Shown here piece after piece: positions 17,103-25,581 of a stretch of DNA of 64,000 nt. Position numbers and translations under genes: made by a program. The first letter of the stretch is position 1. Each line of letters begins with the position of its first letter. The notes under the pieces are model-generated. The model was not told the origin of the DNA, ran no database searches, and saw only the letters and a program-made list of their open reading frames with translations. The DNA is from Streptomyces sp. NBC_01549 (GTDB taxonomy: Bacteria; Actinomycetota; Actinomycetes; Streptomycetales; Streptomycetaceae). Location of the stretch: the NCBI RefSeq assembly GCF_026339955.1, contig NZ_JAPEPW010000001.1:2940501-3004500 (forward strand), read 5' to 3'.

Positions 17103-18413
17103 TCAGGCGGCGCGCGTAGCCGGGGCCTCGGACGGCTCGGACGGCTCGGGCAGGACGGCCGGCGCCGGACGGCGCTTGGACAGCAACGGACCCGCCATCG
17201 CCGTCGTGACGAGGGCCATGATCACGAGCATGGTGAACATGCGGGTGTCGAGCACGCCCAGGCTGACGGCCGCGTTGAGGATGATGAGTTCGGTCAGACC
17301 CCGGGTGTTCATCAGCAGCCCCAGGTCCTTCGACTCCCGCCAGGAGAACCCGGCCAGCCGCGCCGGAAGGATGGCGCCGACCAGCTTGCCGGTGCAGGCC
17401 ACGACGATGATCGCGGCGAGCGCGACGAAGTCACCACTGGTGAGCGAACCGAGGTCCACGCCGAGCCCGGTGACGATGAAGAAGACCGGGAGCAGCACGA
17501 CGCTGACGTGGTCCATGGGCTTGCGCAGATGCTCCGCGAGGACCATGGCGGGCTCACGGGGCATCACGAACCCGAACAGGAAGGCCCCGAAGATGGCGTG
17601 AATGCCGATCCAGGTGGTCAGCCAGGCCGAGGTCAGGGCGCCCGCGCACAGCACCGCGAGCAGCGCCGACCAGCGCTCGGTGGCCGCCCAGCGCCACACC
17701 AGCCGGGCCACCAGCGGCCGTACGACCAGCAGCATCCCGGCCACGTAGAGCGCGCTGTAGAGGCCGATGCGGCCGAGGTCGGAGTAGTTCCCGTTCGCCG
17801 TGACCAGGGCCGAGACATAGGCCAGCAGGCACCAGGCGAGCAGGTCATCGATGGCGGCGCTGGCCAGCGAGAGCGAACCGGCCCGGGTGTCCAGGAGCTT
17901 GTTCTCGGTGAGGATCCGCGCCAGTACGGGGAAGGCGGTCACCGACATCGCGGTGCCGATGAAGGTGGCGAACGCGACGAAGGAGATGTGGTGTCCGGCC
18001 ACCGTGGAGTGCTCGTCGTACAGGAACGGGGCCAGCGCCACACCCAGGCCGAAGGCCATCGCGATCGACGAGAGCGAGACGCCCGCGGCGAGCCGGGCGT
18101 GCGGCCTGATCAGGCGCTTCTCGAACTCCCAGCCGACCACGAACATGAACAGGATCAGACCGACCTGGGAGACCGCGGACAGCAACGGCCGCACGTCGGC
18201 GGGGAAGAGGCGCTCGGTGAGGTTCCCCGGCAACAGGCCGAGGACGCTGGGGCCGAGCAGGATGCCCGCGACGATCTCGCCGACCACCATCGGCTGACGC
18301 AGCTTCTGCGCGAGCCTGCCGAGTGCGGCGCCGGCCACGAGCACCACGCCGATGTCGGCCAGCATGATCCCGAGCTTCATGTCCTGGGGGCTGGCCGCCG
18401 CCAGAGTCGTCAT
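17103..18413 (-). CDS. CPA2-type cation:proton antiporter
   Basis: A 436-residue membrane protein with about 12 transmembrane segments in the Na+/H+ exchanger fold. IVAGILLGPSVLGLLPGNL is the TM3-like family motif, ASAAIDDLLAWCLLAYVSAL carries the ion-binding aspartate pair, and NTRGLTELIILNAAVSLGVL is the C-terminal half signature. ATG 18413 overlaps the stop of the SnoaL-like gene by four bases (ATGA), so the two are translationally coupled. A frame upstream is only GC shadow. Such antiporters occur in several type II PKS clusters and may help export or pH balance. The role is unproven. Confidence 0.85.
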   Translation of the reverse strand: MTTLAAASPQDMKLGIMLADIGVVLVAGAALGRLAQKLRQPMVVGEIVAGILLGPSVLGLLPGNLTERLFPADVRPLLSAVSQVGLILFMFVVGWEFEKRLIRPHARLAAGVSLSSIAMAFGLGVALAPFLYDEHSTVAGHHISFVAFATFIGTAMSVTAFPVLARILTENKLLDTRAGSLSLASAAIDDLLAWCLLAYVSALVTANGNYSDLGRIGLYSALYVAGMLLVVRPLVARLVWRWAATERWSALLAVLCAGALTSAWLTTWIGIHAIFGAFLFGFVMPREPAMVLAEHLRKPMDHVSVVLLPVFFIVTGLGVDLGSLTSGDFVALAAIIVVACTGKLVGAILPARLAGFSWRESKDLGLLMNTRGLTELIILNAAVSLGVLDTRMFTMLVIMALVTTAMAGPLLSKRRPAPAVLPEPSEPSEAPATRAA

Positions 18414-18856
18414 TGGGGCTCCCGGGGTCGGGGCGGGGTGCCGCGGGTCCACAGCACGCGGAAGGTCAGGGAGGAGAGCCGCCAGCCCTCGGCGGCGCGG
18501 CGGGCTTCGCCGGTCGCGAGGGTGCCGACCTGGAACAGGGGCTCGTCCGCCGCACCGGGGTGGTGCACATGCGTCGAGACGAGGTTGGCGCGCAGCACGG
18601 CCCACTCACCGGCGTCGTCGAGGTCGACGACCGCGGGCGAACCGAGGTGCTGGGTGGCGGCGAAGGCCGCCAGCGCGTCACGGTGGTAGCCGGCGAGTCC
18701 GTCGAGGCCTTCGTGCCGGCTCATGGGGAACTCGACCAGGGCGTCCTTCGTGAAGAGCCCCCGCGCCCACGCGTCGTCGAGTTCGTCGTCGTCGAGACCG
18801 ATGAGGTACCGGTCAAGGAGAGTGGATATCTTTAATACGTCCGGGCCTGGCTGCAT
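18410..18856 (-). CDS. SnoaL-like / NTF2-fold protein
   Basis: About 148 residues with the SnoaL_4 pattern: LKISTLLDRYLIGLDDDELDDAWARGLFTKDALVEFPMSRHEGLDGLAGY, then a beta-sheet part with HLGSPAVVDLDDAGEWAVLRANLVSTHVHH. Related folds include polyketide cyclases (SnoaL) and hydroxylase-like proteins (SnoaL2). ATG 18856 was chosen over an upstream TTG. It starts the transcript leading to the antiporter and flavin reductase. It could act on a polyketide ring or merely bind it; the catalytic residues are not clear. Confidence 0.75.
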   Translation of the reverse strand: MQPGPDVLKISTLLDRYLIGLDDDELDDAWARGLFTKDALVEFPMSRHEGLDGLAGYHRDALAAFAATQHLGSPAVVDLDDAGEWAVLRANLVSTHVHHPGAADEPLFQVGTLATGEARRAAEGWRLSSLTFRVLWTRGTPPRPREPQ

Positions 18857-18909
18857 TACCCGAGCATGGCGCCCACGCCAATCGGCAACCAAGGCCGCTT
18901 TTCACAGCC

Positions 18910-18956
18910 CTGACGAAGTTGAGAAAGATCTGACACGGCCCTCAAACAATTGACAA
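18910..18956 (+). promoter_or_regulatory. Three TGAC heptamers at 20-base spacing
   Basis: CTGACGA, CTGACAC and TTGACAA begin at 18910, 18930 and 18950, exactly two helical turns apart. They lie between the divergent SnoaL-like and ABM oxygenase genes. The arrangement suggests cooperative binding by an OmpR- or SARP-type winged helix. Confidence 0.4.
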
Positions 18957-19016
18957 ATGAGCCGTTAATCCTGAACTGCCGAGCCTTTCACATGGGCAGA
19001 TCTCCTTGCCATGCTG

Positions 19017-19064
19017 CATTCGTAGCTCCACTCGCACCTCCATTCGCACCTTCATTCGTACTCC
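19017..19064 (+). repeat. 12-base tandem repeat, four copies, in ABM gene leader
   Basis: Four imperfect copies of CATTCGCACCTC follow one another (19017, 19029, 19041, 19053) and end 28 bases before the ABM start codon. They lie in the untranslated leader. Confidence 0.8.
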
Positions 19065-19092
19065 CATTTCCTCGAACGGAAGAGACGAGAGA

Positions 19093-19788
19093 ATGCCGAA
19101 GATCGCAGCCGATGGTCAGCACCTGACCGTTCTCAACCTGTTCTCGACCGACGCCGCCGAGAAGCAGGTCAAGCTGCTCGCCGCGATGCGCCAGATCGTC
19201 GACACGGCGGCCTACGAGGGCTGGATATCCAGCACGGTCCACGCCGGGCAGGACAAGCCGGGAACGGCCAACTTCATCCAGTGGCGCAGCACCGAGGACC
19301 TGGAGAGCCGTTACGCCGGTGAGGAGTTCAAGCACCGCACCCTCCCGCTCTTCGGTGAGATCACCACCTCGATCCGTCTGCTCCAGAACGAGATCGTCTT
19401 CACGCAGCAGAAGCCGGAGCTGGGCGGCGTCACCGAGATCTCCCCGTCCCGCGACGACTACACGGCCATCGAGCTGTTCGGCGTACTGCCGGAGAACCAG
19501 GAGGACCTGATCGACGCCCTGGGCGAGTCCCAGACGTGGCTGGTCGACGTCCCGGGCTACCGCACCCACACGGTGCTGCGCGGCCTGCGTGCCCGCGGCA
19601 TCGAGGGCAAGTTCGTCGTCGTCTACTCCCAGTGGGACAGCAAGGAGGCGTACGACGCCTTCCGCTCCGTGCCCCAGGGCGAGCGCTCCCCGGAGCGCCA
19701 GAAGGTCGACGCCCGCGTCGCCGCGCTCCAGACCTGGCAGGACGAGAACACCTACCAGGTCGTCCACACCCGCTCCGCGGGCGAGTGA
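19093..19788 (+). CDS. Two-domain antibiotic-biosynthesis monooxygenase (possible JadG/GilOII/AlpJ type)
   Basis: A 231-residue protein that appears to be a tandem of two ABM ferredoxin-like domains (about residues 9-110 and 125-225). The first contains EGWISSTVHAGQDKPGTANFIQWRS and the second PGYRTHTVLRGLRARGIEGKFVVVYSQWDS, both typical strand patterns of the dimeric alpha-beta barrel. ATG 19093 follows a purine-rich GAGACGAGAGA. It is predicted to oxygenate the aromatic intermediate. In jadomycin, gilvocarcin and kinamycin pathways, relatives of this size open or contract ring B using reduced flavin. That assignment is from memory of the family and is moderate. A simple anthrone oxygenase is the alternative. 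Confidence 0.75.
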   Translation: MPKIAADGQHLTVLNLFSTDAAEKQVKLLAAMRQIVDTAAYEGWISSTVHAGQDKPGTANFIQWRSTEDLESRYAGEEFKHRTLPLFGEITTSIRLLQNEIVFTQQKPELGGVTEISPSRDDYTAIELFGVLPENQEDLIDALGESQTWLVDVPGYRTHTVLRGLRARGIEGKFVVVYSQWDSKEAYDAFRSVPQGERSPERQKVDARVAALQTWQDENTYQVVHTRSAGE

Positions 19789-19849
19789 GCCACCCGGTGG
19801 CGGGACGACCGGTCGGGCGGCGGCCGTCCCGTCACCGGGTCCGCACGTT

Positions 19850-19863
19850 GTTTCACGTGAAAC
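19850..19863. promoter_or_regulatory. parS site, perfect GTTTCACGTGAAAC
   Basis: The 14-base palindrome is identical to the Streptomyces and Bacillus parS consensus bound by ParB. It lies in the 283-base spacer between the ABM oxygenase and second aromatase genes, inside the polyketide cluster. Confidence 0.88.
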
Positions 19864-20071
19864 ACCCGCAGCAGAGGCACGCCCAACCGAAGCACGCATG
19901 GCAGAAGCACGTATGACAGATCGCGCACGGACGCGGACGCACGGGCGCGTTCCCATCCCCACTGGCTGGCCGCTGCCGGGAATCCCCCACCCGGCAGCGG
20001 CTTTTCTGTCCGTCACGTTCCCGTTCCCGTCCCGCCCCCGCGCGCCACACCAGGACGAGGAGACAGCACGC

Positions 20072-21025
20072 ATGGAACACCCGGGCATGCGCCAAGTCGC
20101 GCACGAGATCACCATCGCGGTCCCGGCGGACACCGTCCACCGGCTGATCGCCGAGGTGGGGAACTGGCCGCGGATCTTCCCCTCGGTCATCCACGTCGAG
20201 TACGAGGAGGCTCCCGAGGGCGAGGAGCGGCTGACGATCTGGGAGACCGCACCGACCGCGGCGGGCGAACCGCGCTGCCGTCCGCTGCGCCGGATCGTCG
20301 AACCCGCCAAGCTGCGGGTCAACTTCCAGCACCTGGTCACCGCGGCCCCCGTGGCCGGCCTCGGCGGCGCCTGGCTCGTCGAACCGCTCGGGGAGAACGC
20401 GTCCCGAGTACGGCTGCTGCACGAGTTCCGGGCCGTCGACGACGACCTCGGGGCCCTGGACCGGATCGGCGCCGAGATCGACCAGAGCGCCGTCGCGGAA
20501 CTCGCGGCGCTGAAAGAGAACGCGGAACGCGAACACGCCGACGCCGAGTTGACGTTCTCGTTCGAGGACACCGTTTATGTCGACGGTTCCGCGAAGGACG
20601 TGTACGCCTTCATCAACGAGGCGAACCTGTGGTCGGAGCGCCTGCCGCACGTCGCCACGGTCCGCCTGGAAGAGGACACCGTGGGCCTCCAGACCCTGGA
20701 GATGGACACCCGGGCCAAGGACGACTCCGTCCACACCACCAAGTCCTACCGGGTGACCTTCCCCCACCAGCACATCGCCTACAAGCAGGTCACCCTGCCC
20801 GCCCTGATGACCCTGCACACCGGCCACTGGACCTTCACCGACACCGACCAGGGCGTCGCGGCCACCTCCCAGCACACCGTCACCCTCAACACCGACAACA
20901 TCACCCGCGTCCTCGGTGACACCGCCACCGTCGCCGACGCCCGCGCATACGTCCACACCGCCCTGTCCACCAACAGCCGGGCCACCCTCACCCACGCCAA
21001 GGCTCACGCGGAGGGCCGCCGTTGA
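20072..21025 (+). CDS. Aromatase/cyclase, second copy (SRPBCC didomain)
   Basis: A 317-residue didomain START-fold aromatase/cyclase. Domain 1 (about 6-150) has EITIAVPADTVHRLIAEVGNWPRIFP; domain 2 (about 158-310) has VYVDGSAKDVYAFINEANLWSERLP. ATG 20072 follows GAGGAGA. Such proteins fold and aromatise the first ring of the poly-beta-keto chain. Domain 2 is nearly identical in protein and DNA to that of the copy at 29.8-30.7 kb, while domain 1 differs strongly. The stop overlaps the start of the phosphopantetheinyl transferase gene. Whether it acts on another ring or chain is unknown. Confidence 0.88.
   Translation: MEHPGMRQVAHEITIAVPADTVHRLIAEVGNWPRIFPSVIHVEYEEAPEGEERLTIWETAPTAAGEPRCRPLRRIVEPAKLRVNFQHLVTAAPVAGLGGAWLVEPLGENASRVRLLHEFRAVDDDLGALDRIGAEIDQSAVAELAALKENAEREHADAELTFSFEDTVYVDGSAKDVYAFINEANLWSERLPHVATVRLEEDTVGLQTLEMDTRAKDDSVHTTKSYRVTFPHQHIAYKQVTLPALMTLHTGHWTFTDTDQGVAATSQHTVTLNTDNITRVLGDTATVADARAYVHTALSTNSRATLTHAKAHAEGRR
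20546..20998 (+). repeat. 455-base inverted duplication, copy 1 (aromatase domain 2)
   Basis: This segment recurs on the opposite strand at 29805-30257 with only a few differences (for example D/G, T/A and T/A in the protein). It begins exactly at the second aromatase domain. Confidence 0.85.
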
Positions 21026-21828
21026 CCCCGACGGTGCGCCGGCTCGCCGTAGCGCGAGGGGAGTTGGACGTGTGGCTGCTGCCGACGCCCGACTCGCCGC
21101 GCGACGTCCCGTACGACGAGCTCGACGCGTACGAGAGAGGTCGGGCCGACTCCTACCGTCGCCCCGACGACCGCCAGATGTATGCCGCGGCGCACGTGGG
21201 ACTGCGCCGGGTCCTCGCCGGTTACACCGGCATCGAACCGAGCCGGCTCAACCTCGCCGGCGAGCGGTACAACGGCAACGGTGAACGCCACGGCCGGCCC
21301 GTGGTGCTCGGCGTGCCCGGCGGCGCCCCCCAGTTCTCGCTCTCGCACAGCCACGGCCTGGCGATCGTGGTGGTGGCGGAGTCCCGGGTGGGCGCCGACG
21401 TCCAGCGGCTGCCGTCGCCCCAGACCGCCGAGGCGTGTCTGCCGGCGCTGCATCCGGCCGAGCAGGAGGAGCTCGGGAAGATTCCCGAGCACGAACGGAC
21501 CATGGCCTTCGGCCGCCTGTGGACACGGAAGGAGGCGTATCTGAAGGGGCTGGGCACCGGGCTGACCCGGGGGGCCGACCTCGACTACCTCGGTGAGGCG
21601 GGGCTGGCCGAGCGGCCGACGGGTTGGGTGGTGGGCAACCTGCCTCTGTGCTCCACCCACATCGCGGCGGTGGCGCTGGCCGGGGCGGGCGATCGGCCCG
21701 TCGCTCTTCGCGCCGTGCCCACCACCTATCTGTACGCCCCGGACGCGATCGAGCGTCTTGTGGAGATGGAACCGGGGCTGCGTTCCATGCTCCGGGATCC
21801 CGCGCAGCACGGGGATCTGGAGCGCTGA
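21022..21828 (+). CDS. Sfp-type 4'-phosphopantetheinyl transferase
   Basis: A 268-residue pseudo-dimeric PPTase that loads the phosphopantetheine arm onto carrier proteins. Visible motifs are FSLSHSHGLAIVVVAESRVGADVQRL (the GxD magnesium-binding motif) and RLWTRKEAYLKGLGTGL (the WxxKEAxxK motif). The start is TTG 21022, with GGAGGG at 21010-21015, and it overlaps the aromatase stop. A dedicated PPTase within a type II PKS cluster is unusual, since most rely on the housekeeping AcpS. It probably activates the ACP at 31.7 kb. Confidence 0.92.
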   Translation: MTPTVRRLAVARGELDVWLLPTPDSPRDVPYDELDAYERGRADSYRRPDDRQMYAAAHVGLRRVLAGYTGIEPSRLNLAGERYNGNGERHGRPVVLGVPGGAPQFSLSHSHGLAIVVVAESRVGADVQRLPSPQTAEACLPALHPAEQEELGKIPEHERTMAFGRLWTRKEAYLKGLGTGLTRGADLDYLGEAGLAERPTGWVVGNLPLCSTHIAAVALAGAGDRPVALRAVPTTYLYAPDAIERLVEMEPGLRSMLRDPAQHGDLER

Positions 21829-21915
21829 GGAGATGGGGGGAGTGCGGGTCGGCCTCAGACCGCGGGTTGTCCTGGGCCGGCCGCGCAGTTCCCCGCGCCC
21901 CTGACGGGCACGGCC

Positions 21916-21953
21916 AAGGGGCCGGAGAGTTCCTGTGAACTCTCCGGCCCCTT
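21916..21953. terminator. Bidirectional terminator
   Basis: A perfect 17-base-pair stem (21916-21932 with 21937-21953) with a CTGT loop lies between the convergent PPTase and carboxylase epsilon genes. T residues follow on the plus strand. Confidence 0.88.
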
Positions 21954-21982
21954 CGGCCTGTTTCTCCCCCGGAGGGCCCGGC

Positions 21983-22249
21983 TCAGGCCGCCGCTCGCCA
22001 GGTGCGGGGGCCGTCGAAGCCCGTGACGCGTTCGGGGCGGCGCCACAGGGCGACGACCTGGTGCTTGCGGGCCGTGTCGTCGGGCGCGACGCCGGGACCC
22101 GCGGTGACGGCCATCAGGACCGCGGTCAGGGCGGCCAGCTCCTCCGGAGAGGGACAGCCGCGCTCGATCCGGAAAAGCGGACCGGCCACGGGTTCGGGGG
22201 CGGGATCGGGATCGGCGACGGGGACGGGGACGGAGCGCTGGACGCTCAT
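21983..22249 (-). CDS. Acyl-CoA carboxylase epsilon subunit
   Basis: An 88-residue protein starting at ATG 22249 (MSVQRSVPVPV). A Pro/Asp-rich start precedes FRIERGCPSPEELAALTAVLMAV, the RGxPxxEELAAL signature of AccE/PccE epsilon subunits, and a C-terminal tail with VVALWRRPERV. In Streptomyces this subunit holds beta and alpha subunits together and boosts activity. It follows the beta-subunit gene by 14 bases, as in the housekeeping operons. Confidence 0.88.
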   Translation of the reverse strand: MSVQRSVPVPVADPDPAPEPVAGPLFRIERGCPSPEELAALTAVLMAVTAGPGVAPDDTARKHQVVALWRRPERVTGFDGPRTWRAAA

Positions 22250-22263
22250 GGTTTCCTCCCTGC

Positions 22264-23832
22264 TCACTGGGGCGGGTTGCCGTGCTTGCGGCGCGGCAGC
22301 TCGGCGTGCTTGGCGGCGAGCATGGCGAGCGAACGGGCCAGGACCGCCCGGGTCTCGCGCGGGTCGATGACGTCGTCGACCAGCCCGCGTTCGGCGGCGT
22401 AGTAAGGGTGGACCAGCTCCTCCTTGTACTGGTCGATCTTCTCCTGACGCATCGCGTCGGGGTCGTCCGCGGCCGCGATCTCCCGCCGGAAGACCACGTT
22501 GGCGGCCCCCTCGGCGCCCATGACCGCGATCTCGTTGGTCGGCCAGGCCAGCGCGATGTCGGCGCCGATGGAGCGGGAGTCCATCACGATGTACGCGCCG
22601 CCGTACGCCTTGCGCAGCACCACCGAGACCCGCGGCACGGTCGCGTTGCAGTACGCGTACAACAGCTTGGCTCCGCGCCGGATGATGCCGTCGTGCTCCT
22701 GGTCCACGCCCGGCAGGAAGCCGGGCACGTCGACCAGCGTGACCAGTGGGATGTTGAAGGAGTCGCAGAACTGCACGAACCGCGCGGCCTTCTCGCTCGC
22801 CTTGATGTCCAGGACACCCGCCATGGCGGCCGGCTGGTTGGCGACGATGCCGACGGTGTGGCCGTCGATCCGGGCCAGGGCACAGACGATGTTCGACGCC
22901 CAGCCCGCGTGCACCTCCACGTAGTCGCCGTCGTCGACGAGTTCCTCGACGACGCCCCGCATGTCGTACGAGCGGTTGCCGTCGTGCGGCACCAGGTCGA
23001 GCAGCACGTCCCCGGACCGGTCGCCCGGGTCGCCGCTGACGTGGCGCGGCGGCAGCTCGCGGTTGTTGGACGGCAGCAGCGACAGCAGATAGCGCACCTC
23101 GGCGAGGCAGCTCTCTTCGTCGTCGTGGACGAAGTGCGCCACTCCGGAGACAGCGCCGTGGACGTCGGCGCCGCCGAGCCCGTTCTGGCTGATCTCCTCG
23201 CCGGTGACCGCGCGGACCACGTCGGGCCCGGTGATGAACATCTGCGAGATGTCCCGGACGGCGAAGATGAAGTCGGTCAGGGCGGGCGAGTACGCCGCGC
23301 CGCCCGCGCACGGGCCGAGCATCACGCTGATCTGCGGGATGACACCGGAGGCCCGGGTGTTGCGCTGGAAGATGCCGCCGTACCCGGCGAGCGCGGAGAC
23401 ACCCTCCTGGATGCGGGCGCCCGCACCGTCGTTGAGCGACACCAGCGGCGCCCCGGCGGCGATGGCCATGTCCATGATTTTGTGGATCTTGCAGGCGTGG
23501 GCCTCGCCCAGGGCGCCGCCGAAGACCCGGAAGTCATGGGCGTAGACGAAGACCGTACGGCCCTCGACCGTGCCCCAGCCGGTGATCACACCGTCGCCGT
23601 AGGGCTTCTTCGCCTCCAGCCCGAAGCCGGTCGCCCGGTGCCGGCGCAGCGGTTCGACCTCCTGGAAACTGCCCTTGTCCAGCAGCAGTTCGATGCGCTC
23701 GTGAGCGGTCAGCTTGCCCTTGGCGTGCTGCCGTTCGGTCGCCTTCGGGTCCTGCCCGGCACGGGCGATGTCCTTGCGTTCGGCCAGCTCCATCAGCCGG
23801 CCGCCCAGTTCGATGGGTATCGCGGGCTCCAT
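22264..23832 (-). CDS. Acyl-CoA carboxylase beta subunit (carboxyltransferase)
   Basis: A 522-residue carboxyltransferase beta subunit that transfers CO2 from biotin to an acyl-CoA. ATG 23832 (MEPAIPIELGG) has GGGAG 8 bases upstream. The two oxyanion segments, LNDGAGARIQEGVSALAGYGGIF and VPGFLPGVDQEHDGIIRRGAKLLYAY, are intact. At the specificity position after GGAY it has Ile (GGAYIVMDS), as in AccB of S. coelicolor, not the Asp of propionyl-specific PccB. That residue favours acetyl-CoA as a substrate, so the enzyme should make malonyl-CoA for the PKS. It is separated by 55 bases from the ACP-like gene in the same operon. Confidence 0.9.
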   Translation of the reverse strand: MEPAIPIELGGRLMELAERKDIARAGQDPKATERQHAKGKLTAHERIELLLDKGSFQEVEPLRRHRATGFGLEAKKPYGDGVITGWGTVEGRTVFVYAHDFRVFGGALGEAHACKIHKIMDMAIAAGAPLVSLNDGAGARIQEGVSALAGYGGIFQRNTRASGVIPQISVMLGPCAGGAAYSPALTDFIFAVRDISQMFITGPDVVRAVTGEEISQNGLGGADVHGAVSGVAHFVHDDEESCLAEVRYLLSLLPSNNRELPPRHVSGDPGDRSGDVLLDLVPHDGNRSYDMRGVVEELVDDGDYVEVHAGWASNIVCALARIDGHTVGIVANQPAAMAGVLDIKASEKAARFVQFCDSFNIPLVTLVDVPGFLPGVDQEHDGIIRRGAKLLYAYCNATVPRVSVVLRKAYGGAYIVMDSRSIGADIALAWPTNEIAVMGAEGAANVVFRREIAAADDPDAMRQEKIDQYKEELVHPYYAAERGLVDDVIDPRETRAVLARSLAMLAAKHAELPRRKHGNPPQ

Positions 23833-23887
23833 GTACGGATCTCCCATTCAAGTGGATCAAAGTGGATCAAGAGGAAAGACGGTTCGG

Positions 23888-24202
23888 TCAGCGGGCGAGC
23901 AACGCGGTCAGTTCGCCGACGGTGCTCTCCCGCAGCACCTCGGCGGGCACCTCGGCGTCGAGGGCGCGCCGGATCCGGCGCCCCAGGTGCAGGGCGTCGA
24001 GCGTGTCCAGGCCCTGGCCGCGCAGCGGCAGACCGGGCGAGAGCCGGTGCCCCGGCGGGACCGCGAGCAGGTGCTGCAGTTCGAGGCGCAGGCAGTGGCC
24101 GATGGTGCGGGCCCGTGCGTCGGGGGTCATGGCGCGCAGCTGGACCGGGTCCGGGAGCCGGTCGAGCCAACTGCACGGTGTGTTGTCACTCAGGGGACTC
24201 AT
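23888..24202 (-). CDS. ACP-like protein without the active serine
   Basis: A 104-residue protein starting at ATG 24202 (MSPLSDNTPCSWLDRLPDP). Residues 30-104 show the four-helix carrier pattern, ending with VPAEVLRESTVGELTALLAR as in PKS or NRPS carrier domains. The phosphopantetheine motif reads GLDTLDALHL where GLDSL is expected, so threonine replaces the modified serine. Carrier function is therefore doubtful and a docking or scaffold role is possible. It overlaps the exporter stop by 17 bases, which places it firmly in the operon. Its sequence resembles modular carriers more than the type II ACP at 31.7 kb. Confidence 0.65.
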   Translation of the reverse strand: MSPLSDNTPCSWLDRLPDPVQLRAMTPDARARTIGHCLRLELQHLLAVPPGHRLSPGLPLRGQGLDTLDALHLGRRIRRALDAEVPAEVLRESTVGELTALLAR

Positions 24203-25577
24203 GGGGCTGCCTTTCAGGGAAAGGGCCGGGCCCGAGAAGTGCCGGTTCCGGCCGGTGGCTGGGGAGGAATCGACGTGTCCGCCCCGCGAGCAGCACCGCG
24301 AGCGCCGCCGCCGACGAGGCGAGCCCTCCCACGTACAGGCCGGAGCGCGCACCGTGACGGACGGTGAGCCAGCCCACGAGGAGGGCACCGAGTGGGGTGA
24401 GTCCTTGCAGGATGAGCGTGTAGAGCGCCATCACCCGGCCGCGGTAGGCGTCGTCGCTGCCCAACTGGATGCGGTGGTTGGCGGCCTGGGCGAAGTAGAG
24501 GGTGGCGAAGCCGGTCAGGAACAGCAGCACGGCCGCCCACGCGTAGGTGGGCGACCAGCCGGCCGCCGTCTCGAGGATCCCGAAGGCGAGCGCTGAGGCG
24601 GTGACGGTCAGGGCGGCCGGGCGGGCGCTGCGCACGGTGGTGGCGAACGCGGCGAGCAGCGAACCGGCGGCGAACGCCGTGGTCAGCAGCCCGAACGCGG
24701 TCGCGCCCGAGTGGAAGACGGTCTTGGCCAGCAGCGGCAGGGTGAGCTGGAAGTTGAAGCCGAACAGGCCGACCACGGCGACCAGCGCCAGCGGCACGAA
24801 CAGATCGGGGCGGCCGCGCACGTACCGCAGTCCGTCGACCACCTTGACCCCGCGCTCCGGCGTGGCCGTGCGCAGGAGTTCCCCGGGGCGCATCAGGCGC
24901 AGTCCGGTCACGGTGGCGAGATAGCTGGCCGCGTTGAGCAGCATGGCCGTCCCCGCGCCGACCGCGCTGATCAGCAGTCCGGCGAGGGCGGGACCCACCA
25001 CGCGGGCGGTGTTGAAGTAGGCGGCGCTGAGCGCCGAGGCGTTGGGCAGCAGCTCGGGGCCGACCATCTCGCCGACGAACGCCATCCGGGTGGGCACCTC
25101 GACCGCGTTGACGGTTCCCAGGCCCAGCGCGAACAGATACAGCTGCCACAGCTGGGCGGAGCCCGCCAGGACGAGCACGGCGAGCGCCAGCGCGAGGGCG
25201 CCGGAGACCAGGTTGGCGAGGGTGAGCAGCAGCCGCTTGTCGTGGCGGTCGGCGAGCCGGCCGCCGTACAGCGTGAACAGCAGCAGCGGGGTGAACTGGA
25301 GCGCGGTCACGGTGCCCAGAGCCGTGCCGGAATCCCCCGTCAGGGAGAGCACCAGCCAGTCCTGGGCGGTGACCATCATCCAGGTGCCCGCGACCGAGAC
25401 GACCTGGCCGGCCGCGAAGAGCCGGAAGTTGCGCACGGCCAGGGACCGGAAGGGCGTACGCCGGGCGCCGCCGCCCACGACCCGACTGCTCCTCGTGCCC
25501 GTCCTGCCGCTCCTGCCCGTCGTTCCCCTCCTCGCCCTCTTCGCCGTGTCCCTGGCGTCGGGCCGTGTGGTCGTCAT
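24186..25577 (-). CDS. MFS exporter (EntS/MFS_3 type)
   Basis: A 463-residue transporter with about 12 hydrophobic segments after a basic N-terminus. NFRLFAAGQVVSVAGTWMMVTAQDWLV and LLLFTLYGGRLADRHDKRLL (motif A) match the MFS_3 enterobactin-exporter-like group. It starts 4 bases after the alpha/beta hydrolase stop. A second exporter in the cluster besides the DHA2 pump suggests export of different congeners or a precursor. Confidence 0.87.
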   Translation of the reverse strand: MTTTRPDARDTAKRARRGTTGRSGRTGTRSSRVVGGGARRTPFRSLAVRNFRLFAAGQVVSVAGTWMMVTAQDWLVLSLTGDSGTALGTVTALQFTPLLLFTLYGGRLADRHDKRLLLTLANLVSGALALALAVLVLAGSAQLWQLYLFALGLGTVNAVEVPTRMAFVGEMVGPELLPNASALSAAYFNTARVVGPALAGLLISAVGAGTAMLLNAASYLATVTGLRLMRPGELLRTATPERGVKVVDGLRYVRGRPDLFVPLALVAVVGLFGFNFQLTLPLLAKTVFHSGATAFGLLTTAFAAGSLLAAFATTVRSARPAALTVTASALAFGILETAAGWSPTYAWAAVLLFLTGFATLYFAQAANHRIQLGSDDAYRGRVMALYTLILQGLTPLGALLVGWLTVRHGARSGLYVGGLASSAAALAVLLAGRTRRFLPSHRPEPALLGPGPFPERQPHESPE

Positions 25578-25581
25578 GGCA

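Noticed and set aside
19006..19092. N-terminal extension of the ABM oxygenase
   Set aside because: The extension is translated 12-base repeat. ATG 19093 has a purine-rich site and family-like start.
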